DNA from: Corythucha ciliata | Taxonomy: Eukaryota > Arthropoda > Insecta > Hemiptera > Tingidae | DNA length: 64,000 bases | Assembly (NCBI GenBank): GCA_038030265.1 | Contig: CM075939.1 | Coordinates: 42,637,253-42,701,252 of the forward strand | Reading direction: 5' to 3' | In this document: positions 56,739-64,000 of the stretch, one piece after another | How positions within the stretch are numbered: position 1 is the first letter of the stretch | How the letters are laid out: each line of letters starts with the position of its first letter | Translations under genes and position numbers: made by a program | Notes under the pieces: model-generated | The model's database searches: none | Seen by the model: the letters and a program-made list of their open reading frames with translations, nothing else | Told to the model about the DNA's origin: nothing

Positions 56739-57419
56739 TCAATGGCCGGGGTGCGTTCGAGCATGATGAACAAGTCGGTCAATTCGGACATCCTTGTAGT
56801 CACAGTGGGGGCATTCGAAGAGTGTCCCGCGGGTGTGCGTTCGAAGATGAGAATCGACGTTGGCCAGTTGGGCGGCCTTGAAGTCACAGAGTGGGCATTT
56901 GAATGGTCTCTCGCCCGTGTGCGTTCGATTATGTGTAACGAGATTTGATTTTTGGGCGCACTTGTACTCGCTGTGTGCACACTTGAAGGGCTTTTCGCAG
57001 GTGTGCGTTTGAAGATGAAGAGCCACTTTGTCCTTTCGTGCGCTCTTGAAGTCACAACATGAGCAATTGAAGGTTTTCTCGGAGTGCGTTAGAAGATGAG
57101 AATCAAGGTTAACTTTTTGGGCGCTCTTGTAGTCACAATGTGGGCATTTGAATGGTTTCTCGCCGGTGTGCGTTCGATTATGTGCAATGAGATTTGATTT
57201 TTTGGCACACTTGTACTCACAGTGTTCGCACTTGAATGGTTTTTCTCCGGTGTGCGTTCGGTGATGAATAGAAATTAGGTCCTTTCGGGCGCTCTTGTAG
57301 TCACAGTACGAACAGTTGAATGTTTTCTTCTCGCCGTCGTGCGTTCGACGAATATGATTTGTAAGTTCGCTCCCTAGCGAAAACACGCACCCGCAAAAAT
57401 GACATGTAAACGTGCTCAT
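56739..57419 (-). CDS. C2H2 zinc-finger protein, eight fingers (one degenerate)
   Basis: 226 residues, ATG at 57419, TGA-type stop near 56739 after HPGH. Eight fingers in tandem: [160 protein letters not shown] (each ends with H). Finger 6 has Ser in place of its second Cys. Fingers 3/6 and 4/7 are similar pairs, suggesting internal duplication. Presumed nuclear DNA-binding protein; target unknown. The 3' flank shares TATTGAGGCTAAAAATGCCC with the 48090 fragment, and the 5' flank is shared with 17338-17455 and 3390-3519. Confidence 0.85.
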   Translation of the reverse strand: MSTFTCHFCGCVFSLGSELTNHIRRTHDGEKKTFNCSYCDYKSARKDLISIHHRTHTGEKPFKCEHCEYKCAKKSNLIAHNRTHTGEKPFKCPHCDYKSAQKVNLDSHLLTHSEKTFNCSCCDFKSARKDKVALHLQTHTCEKPFKCAHSEYKCAQKSNLVTHNRTHTGERPFKCPLCDFKAAQLANVDSHLRTHTRGTLFECPHCDYKDVRIDRLVHHARTHPGH

Positions 57420-57535
57420 TAAAGTTTTTTGAGATATAACTAAGTCAGAGAAGAAAAACTAGGAAACCAACTGATAATTTCTATATGTTGAACATTTTTA
57501 AGGTGAGTGCAAAGTGTAAAACGGGAACGATCTGG
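57420..57535 (-). promoter_or_regulatory. Conserved 5' module of the zinc-finger family
   Basis: Upstream of the ATG at 57419. It is shared with 17338-17455 and 3402-3519, and its distal word (TTTTACACTTTGCACTCACC) resembles 40430-40445 upstream of the other zinc-finger gene. Probably 5' UTR and/or promoter carried along during duplication. Confidence 0.5.
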
Positions 57536-57639
57536 TGAAACATAAAATATTTACGTTGTTTAAAAAAATCTCCCCCTCCACTGCCATGAGCTGGCAGACG
57601 CGCAGTTTTGACAACATCTTGGTGACCTCTGCCTCCTTC

Positions 57640-58199
57640 CGCATTTCAAACGTCGGATCAAATTGCCACTTTTTTTAGGGCCAGGGTATGTGTCAGGCCA
57701 TTCTTTTCTTTAACGTGTGAATAATGAAATTGAAGTCTTCTCCGGTTTCTAAAGCGTTCGAATAAATTGTTAATATTCGACAAAACCCCTTCCCCCACGC
57801 TTACACGTTTTTATAAAACTCCTAAAAACTGATAACGCCCTATACACTCTATAAACACAGGAATCCGTCGAATTATGTTTATTACAACTACTGAAAACAA
57901 ATTATAATAATATATTGGGCTACAATACTTTTCACTGCACACTCTTACATTCGCGACTGAAACTGAGAAATCCGCTAATGCTCAGCTAAAATTGACGTAC
58001 CTGAAGCAATCAAAAGTACCTAACAAAAAGCCCTAATTTGAAGCTGTAATTGCGAAAATGTGCTCATTCACAGCCATGCTATTTAGCAGAAAAACTGTTG
58101 ATTGCGCACGAAAATTCCGTATTGAAAGCTATCAGCTTTGCCACCCGAAACCCGGATATACGACCAAAATCAGTCAATCTCACAAAGACTCAGGTTCGT
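57640..58199. repeat. Dispersed repeat (57650-57840) and satellite fragments
   Basis: 57650-57840 is the inverted relative of 27680-27850. 57955-58080 has units of the CTAAAATTGA / GCTAAT satellite. The hAT element is inserted at the right edge. Confidence 0.55.
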
Positions 58200-58980
58200 C
58201 TGCGGAACAGGGGCGGATCCACGGGGGGGGGGGGGGGGTAATGGGGGGTAATTACCCCCCCCCAGGATTTGAGAAAAGTTGATTTTTTTAGCAAAATATT
58301 GAAAATACAAGCGATTTTCTGAAGGCAATAATCTTGTCTTAGCATGGATGCTATTCGTGCTTCAAAATGCATACAAAAAAGAAAATACTATAGTAAAGTC
58401 AGTGATTTCATGAGGTTTTCATTATCCAAATGGTTTAAATAGAAATTAAAAAGAAGCAAGGAGAACTGAAGATGTTAGTTTTTCCGTCTGTCATCCTTTA
58501 TTGCACTCTTCCCTTCCCTCTCGTACTCGTTGCTTTGCCTTCGAAACGCGAAGCAGGCTACAGATACTTCGTGCGCTGCGACCGCGCTTTGCCTCTTAGA
58601 AACACATGCATCAGCACCAGCCACTCGCCCTTTCATGAACGTTTACCCGCCTACCTCGTCCTTTCGTGCACCTGCATGCTTTTAGTTTTCAGCGAATTTT
58701 TCGCTGACTCCTGACTGTGAAATTTCGCTGGATTGTCCGGACGTTCTGTGCTTATTCATTGTTCCTTCCCGACCGGTGTCTCGAACGACGTGCCCAGTTT
58801 TTATTTTTGGGTGGTGAAATAAGTATAGTTCATCGAATCTTCATACCCTGTCAGACAAATATGTAAGTATGTAGGTAAGAATGAGAACATTTTAAACGAA
58901 TCACTCTGAGGGAATTTTTTTCTGATGACCCTTCTGGATTCCTATTTCAAGTTCTCGAAATCGCCCGCTACAAATCAGAC

Positions 58981-61900
58981 ATGAAAAGGAAAGCCACGAA
59001 TACGAACACGCTTCACAAATATTTTGTTAAAAAAAATGAAGGACTAGCGTCTAATGATGTTACAAAAAGGTAAGTTCGATTTATCGTGTCATGGGCTCAT
59101 GTTGTGTTTTTGATGAATAAATTTATAATTTCATTTCAGCAACTCACAGCTCGATTCATCAAAGCTCTCCTCAGACGCTGAAGCCACAAAAACCACAAGG
59201 AATCCAAACTGTGATGAGCTGCCAGCGTTGTCTCCGTAAGTAAAATTAATAACTTTTAAGGGATACTTAAAAAAAAGGAGGTTCTCTATTCGACCCGTAT
59301 GTGACTGTGCGGGGTTTTTCTTTGGATGCCCATGGAAAAGAATTTAGATATTTTTGGCGTTCATTAATGTGCAACGCGCAAGTCCCATAAAAATTTGAAA
59401 GCAGTCTTAACTAATTTGTAACTTGGTCAAAAAATTAAGAAATAGGCTAAAGGCCTAATTATACCAATACCGAGTAACTCGGCCGAGTGGCTAGGCCGAG
59501 TACTGGGTAGAGGCAAAATCTGTGGCAAAGTCTGTGGTGATCACGCATGGGTTTTACTCGGCCGAGCACTCGGTACGTGTAATTTGGCCTTAATTTTGGG
59601 TACTGTTTTTCCCTTCTGCTAAAAATAATGGAATAAAAAATATTTTTTACGAATAAGTGAACCATGTTTAAAAAAAAAACACACGCAAGAGTTAAAATTA
59701 ACAAATTGAAGGGAATTTCAACGAACTCACAAATACAAAGTGTTTTGTTTGGAATTCATTCCATGCTTTATAAAAATAAGTGTTAGGCGCCGACTTTCGA
59801 CTAATAAATATTAGTCGAAAGAAATGTTTTGTGCTTCATTTGTTGTGAATTTCGATTACCCAAAAAAAGAGGGGGAGGAAAATCCGTGCAGAACAATGAG
59901 CTGGGACAAATAAATTTACGTCCCAAAATTTTCGCTTATTTTGACAAGTAAAATTAGTTCCACCCAGCGAACACAGATATCTGTGCGGTCCCACTTCTTG
60001 TAGAATACTGGAGTGAGATGAAAAAATGTGGAATAGGTGCAGAAATTTGCCTGGGAAAAAAGGTAAAAATGTGTTCTGTAGGCTCTACTCTACTACTGTA
60101 GGTTCTGCTCTACTGCTGTAGGTAGGTAGTTTTAAGGTAAAAAATGCAGCATTTCAGTAAGTAATTATTATTAAAATGTTGAAAAGAAAAACTAAAAGTA
60201 TAAAAAAAAACAACAATACGTAGATATAAATAAGAAGCATAGAATAGCCCGATAAGGCCCGATTTCACCAACTTGTTAAACCACGACCAAAAACTAATCA
60301 CGATTACATTGTAAACACTTGAATCAGAATTCATATGGGTCGTTATTGGCAACTAATCACGATCAATTTTAAACGAGATCAAATTTTGTTGGTGAAAATG
60401 GGCCTAAGTATAATGGCTCCTCCGCAACCGTAGGCCCTTATTCAGTTAATTTACTATAGAGTTCCCAAGTCCAACTAGAATTCACGTTCTTGTTTCTCTA
60501 TTACTTATTAAATCTCTATTACTTATTAAAGCGTAACTTCTCCTTTAGGGGGTGATATTATTAATTAAATTGCTCTCTAGTAAATTTAAATCAAACTGTA
60601 TTCTGGATTCTAGCTCGGAACCTCAACGGTCAAGCTACTGTGATTTCCAAAAAGAGGTTTCAGACGAAAGGTACATTTCACGATATGTTCTTTATTGTGC
60701 TATACACGTATCTGATATTGAATGTCATTGCCATTAGCGGATCCTCTGCTCCTTCTGGAGAGAACTCGGCTCATGAGTTATCGGTTGAAACGTCCTCAGC
60801 TGCAGCAATCTCGCCTTTCGATCCGGTTTATTTTGTCCATTCAGACCCAACATTAGTGACGAAAGATTTAGATATGTACAATTTCTTGAAGCAGGAAACT
60901 ATTCCTTCAGAAAGCGTACAGCTGCCTTTCTCTGTCCACACGAAACAAGGGAAGGAGATTAGGTGCTTTGTTTCGCGCAACCACTTTAAAAAACACAGTT
61001 GGTTGATATATTCACCATCGAAAAAAGGTCTCTTTTGCAAATTTTGTGCCTTGTTCGCCAAGCAAGGAGGCATAAACAAGGCTACTCCTTTGAGTAAATT
61101 CGTCGTCAACCCTCTTTTGAAGTTTTCGAAAATGACGGGAAAGGATGGAGACCTCCCTGTTCACGAGTCCACGAACTACCACAAAGAATCCGTCGCCTTC
61201 GCCTTTGATTTCGTCAAGAGATTCGAAAATCCGGAGAAAAACGTAATAAATCTTCTCGACGACAGTAGACAAAGACAGGCTATTGAAAATCGGAATCGAC
61301 TGAGACCTATCGTCGAAAGTATAGTTTTTCTGGGGAGGCAAAATATCCCTTTCAGAGGTCACCGAGATGACGGCGGTCTTCTTGAATCCTCAGATGGAGC
61401 CGATGGAGGAAGCGTTACTCACAACGAGGGAAACTTCAGAGAACTATTGCGATTTCGGGTTCAATGTTGCAAAGATATTGCATTGGAAGAACACCTTCGC
61501 AGCTCGTCGTCGAAAGCAACATACATCAGCAAAACAACGCAGAATGAGCTGATAAACTGCTGCGGTGAAATAATTCTTTCAAAAATCGTCGAAAGGGTCA
61601 AGGAAGCGAGATATTACTCGGTAATATTCGACAAAACGACTGATGCCAGCCATACCAGCCAAATGTCCCTTGTTTTACGGTATTTTTACCAAGGCGAAGA
61701 CTTCTTTCGGTTCATTGATTGCCACTCGCATAAACGTGGAGACGAAGGATCAGAAACCGAAAATATATTGAGCGGTTCAATGTTGGCTGAAATTGTACTT
61801 GGAGCGTTGACCGAAAATAATCTAGAGTGGTCTGACTGCGTGGGGATTGGCACCGACACATGCAACGTCATGGTAGGGCAAAAGAAAGGCGCCGTCGCTG

Positions 61901-63090
61901 TGCTTAAACAAAGTTTAAAAAATGCTGTTCGGTGCCCTTGCTTGAGCCATAGCCTTAATCTTTCCCTCTCCCAATCATCGAACGTGCCAAGTATAAGAAA
62001 TTGCGTTGGCACGATAATGGAAGTGGTTCAGTTCGCTAACTCCTCGGCCAAAAGGCATAATGTTTTTAATCAAGTCCTCGGCGGGAAAAAATTAATTAGT
62101 CTTTGCCAAACGAGATGGGTGGAGAGGTATGAGTCGGTGATAAGATTTCGTGAGTGCTTGAGTGCCATTTGTGAGGCAATAAACATCATAGCCGAATGGC
62201 AAGATAGAAGCGCTGCCTCGAAAGCTGCATTGCTGTCAAATGCCATGACTTCCCCTTCATTTGTTGTCTCACTTTTCTGCCTTGCCGAGGTTTTAACAGT
62301 CACTTTACCCCTTAGTCGAACCCTTCAAAACGTTAATGTCGATAAGACGAAAGCCCTTTCCCTTGTAAAAGATGTCACCAATATTTTGAAGGGCAAAAGG
62401 GAAAACGTTGAAAATTGCTTCTCCTCTCTGTACACTAACATTGAGAAATGTTGTTCCGAGTGTGACATAAGCCTACGAGTCCCTCGTATTGTGGGGAAGC
62501 AGACTTCGAGGAGTAATATCTCTTGCAAAAACCCTCAAGATTACTTCCGAATTTCTGTTTTTATACCTCTTCTTGACAGTGTCATTTCTGATCTGGAAGA
62601 CCGTTTCAACGGCGACGATTTCCGCAATGTTTTTTCTCTTAATTTCCTTTATCCTCCGGTAAACCAAAATGAGAATATAGATGAATTAACCAAAAGTCTG
62701 CTTCCTTTTGCCAAAATTGTAAAAGATGATTGCGAGTCAATTTTGCTTTGCCTTCTCAAAAGTGAGCTGGAATTATGGGTACAGCACTGGAAAAACAGGG
62801 ATGCCCTAACTAACCTGATTGAACTCCACAAATATTGTGACTCTTCTATTTTTCCTCTCTTGAAAGGGCTGATCCAAATTTTACTTACTCTTCCTAGTAG
62901 TGTAGCAACAGCTGAACGCAGTTTTTCCTCTCTCCGAAGGTTAAAGACCTATCTGAGGAGCTGCATTTCTGAGGAAAGAATGAACGGTCTTGCCCTTATG
63001 CATATTCATCGAAATATTCCTCTGGATATTAACGAAATAATTAACCTATTTTCCCGGAAGAAAACCAGAGCAATCGAGTTTGTTGTTTAA
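58981..63090 (+). CDS. hAT transposase, four exons (ZMYM1/zf-TTF type)
   Basis: Proposed exons: 58981-59069 (MKRKATNTNTLHKYFVKK...), about 59139-59235 (SQLDSSKLSSDAEATKT...), 60614-60670 (SEPQRSSYCDFQKEVSDE), 60738-63090 to TAA, with consensus GTAAGT donors for the first two. I could not fix exon 2 to the base; its phase into exon 3 needs checking. Domains in the last exon: zf-TTF-like region (HSWLIYSPSKKGLFCKFCAL, about 61000), DUF4371/RNase H-like core with FDKTTD (about 61628), GIGTDTC (about 61850) and CPCLSHSLNLSL (about 61935), W in TRWVERYESV, and the C-terminal hAT dimerisation region with the catalytic Glu in SVATAERSFSSLRRLKTYLR (about 62893). About 865 residues, usual for this group. 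It catalyses cut-and-paste transposition in the nucleus. No internal stop in exon 4. Confidence 0.85.
59451..59590. mobile_element. Harbinger-like MITE inside hAT intron
   Basis: 140 bp, ends AGGCCTAATTATACC and GTAATTTGGCCT, with subterminal CCGAGTAACTCGGCCGAG, flanked by TAA at 59448-59450 and 59591-59593. A different family from 60256-60404. Confidence 0.75.
60256..60404. mobile_element. Harbinger-like MITE, copy 2, inside hAT intron
   Basis: 149 bp, ends GGCCCGATTTCACCAAC / GTTGGTGAAAATGGGCC, TAA at 60253-60255 and 60405-60407. Partner of 54284-54431. Confidence 0.85.
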
Positions 63091-63519
63091 TATGGATACA
63101 TTTTTCAACTTCATTTAGGTGGGAAGGCTCGATGTTACCAACTTAAGCGATCAATGTCACCAACTTAAGTGATCAATGTTACCAACTTAATCGTACCTAA
63201 ACGTGATGTGACCTATAATAATTTTCGGAGTATTTTTCAACAGTTTATTGTTGGTTGTTTTTTGTCTAAAATATATTAATTGTACAGGAACATCTCAACT
63301 GAAGCGACTTTTTATAGCGAAATAAAATATTTGTTAATTTGTTATCCATCATTTTCAATAAAATTTGTATTACCAATTTGAGCATAAAAGTACTGTGACT
63401 CGTAATAATTTTCCGCATTTTTGTAATTTCACCCCTACAGACCCGGATCTCGTTTTATGGTGAAATATTACCTGAGTACGGTACATATAAACCGTTTGTC
63501 TACTTTAAAAGCCTTTAAA

Positions 63520-63655
63520 GTAGGTTTTAATATAATAATAATATATTATTATATTAAAATATAATATAATATTATATTAAATAATATTATTATCTAATAT
63601 AATACATTATTATATTAAATAATATATTATATATAATTATAATAATAAAATACTT
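63520..63655. repeat. AT-rich palindromic tract
   Basis: Runs of TAATAATATATTATTATATT and similar, in the 3' subterminal region of the hAT element. Self-complementary low complexity. Confidence 0.8.
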
Positions 63656-63831
63656 TAAAACTACTTTTAAAAATCAAGAAAAGTAGTCGTAGATCGTGGG
63701 ATCTACGATACCACCCCCGATCGGGGGGGGGGGGGGGGGGGGTCGTGGTGAGAGGGTAAGTTTTTGTGGGCGGGGGGGGACTGGCATTACCCCCCCTAGG
63801 AATTAGGCCTGGATCCGCCCCTGCTGCGGAA

Positions 63832-64000
63832 GCCAACAAGTATCCATTTTTAGGGCGCGAATAGCCATTTTGATCATTTTTATCGGTGCAGCAAGTCAGA
63901 TTTTAGGCATTTTAATGGCAATGCGTCGTCAGTTACGCCATCTGCAAGGCGCAAATGGTCAAGAGCTAAAATTATCGGTTTGACAATTTTTAAAACGTGA
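63832..64000. other. Right flank of the hAT insertion
   Basis: Sequence such as TTTTTAGGGCGCGAATAGCC resembles the satellite of 41940-43170. No gene. Confidence 0.4.

Larger units (their letters stand above)
58208..63823 (+). mobile_element. Complete hAT-superfamily DNA transposon (5616 bp)
   Basis: The termini CAGGGGCGGATCCA (58208-58221) and TGGATCCGCCCCTG (63810-63823) are perfect 14-bp inverted repeats. The 8-bp direct repeat CTGCGGAA lies at 58200-58207 and 63824-63831, the hAT hallmark. Subterminal G/C runs with TAATTACCCC (left) and GGCATTACCCC (right) may be binding regions. The interior holds one spliced transposase gene and two Harbinger-like MITEs in its third intron-like gap. Intact termini and a long unbroken ORF suggest recent activity. 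Confidence 0.95.

Overview
This is eukaryotic, probably arthropod (insect) genomic DNA, dominated by mobile elements and their debris. The reasons are spliced genes with GT-AG introns, C2H2 zinc-finger genes of the KSAQKxNL/RTHTGEKPF type, hAT, Copia, Gypsy and Harbinger-like elements, a tRNA-derived SINE, and no bacterial-style operons. I cannot name the species from the sequence alone.

Layout. 0-9.7 kb: a ~150-bp satellite interrupted by a foldback element with a 9-bp target duplication, a second foldback family, a dimeric tRNA-type SINE with its own target duplication, a tRNA-like cassette present in both orientations, a decayed DUF4806-like gene, Harbinger-like MITEs and another long foldback. 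11.4-27.5 kb: a ~2.7-kb direct segmental duplication carrying a TATA box plus signal-peptide exon, and between its copies an inverted structure built around a decayed Copia element. 27.7-39.7 kb: a large inverted duplication (modules X and Y) with two insertions of one DNA-transposon family (TIR AGACGAKTTCC, 2-bp AT duplication). One of these insertions carries a palindromic array of tRNA-like sequences. Between the modules lie two tandem-repeat blocks and an LTR-like segment with a primer-binding site. 40.5-48.1 kb: an intact 5-finger gene, a long degenerate satellite, a CACTA/EnSpm-like transposase 3' part followed on the same strand by a seven-exon DUF4806 gene, and a zinc-finger gene fragment. 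49.4-54.4 kb: foldback, satellite, Gypsy 3' end and a MITE. 56.7-57.4 kb: an 8-finger gene on the minus strand. 58.2-63.8 kb: an apparently complete hAT transposon with 14-bp inverted termini, a perfect 8-bp target duplication and a four-exon transposase.

The genes most likely still able to make full proteins are the hAT transposase and the two zinc-finger genes. The zinc-finger copies here (two genes, two 5' fragments, one 3' fragment) share flanking sequence, so the family has spread by duplication. The DUF4806 genes, the CACTA-like transposase, Copia and Gypsy all carry breaks. Coordinates of repeats without clean termini are approximate, because alignments were done by eye.
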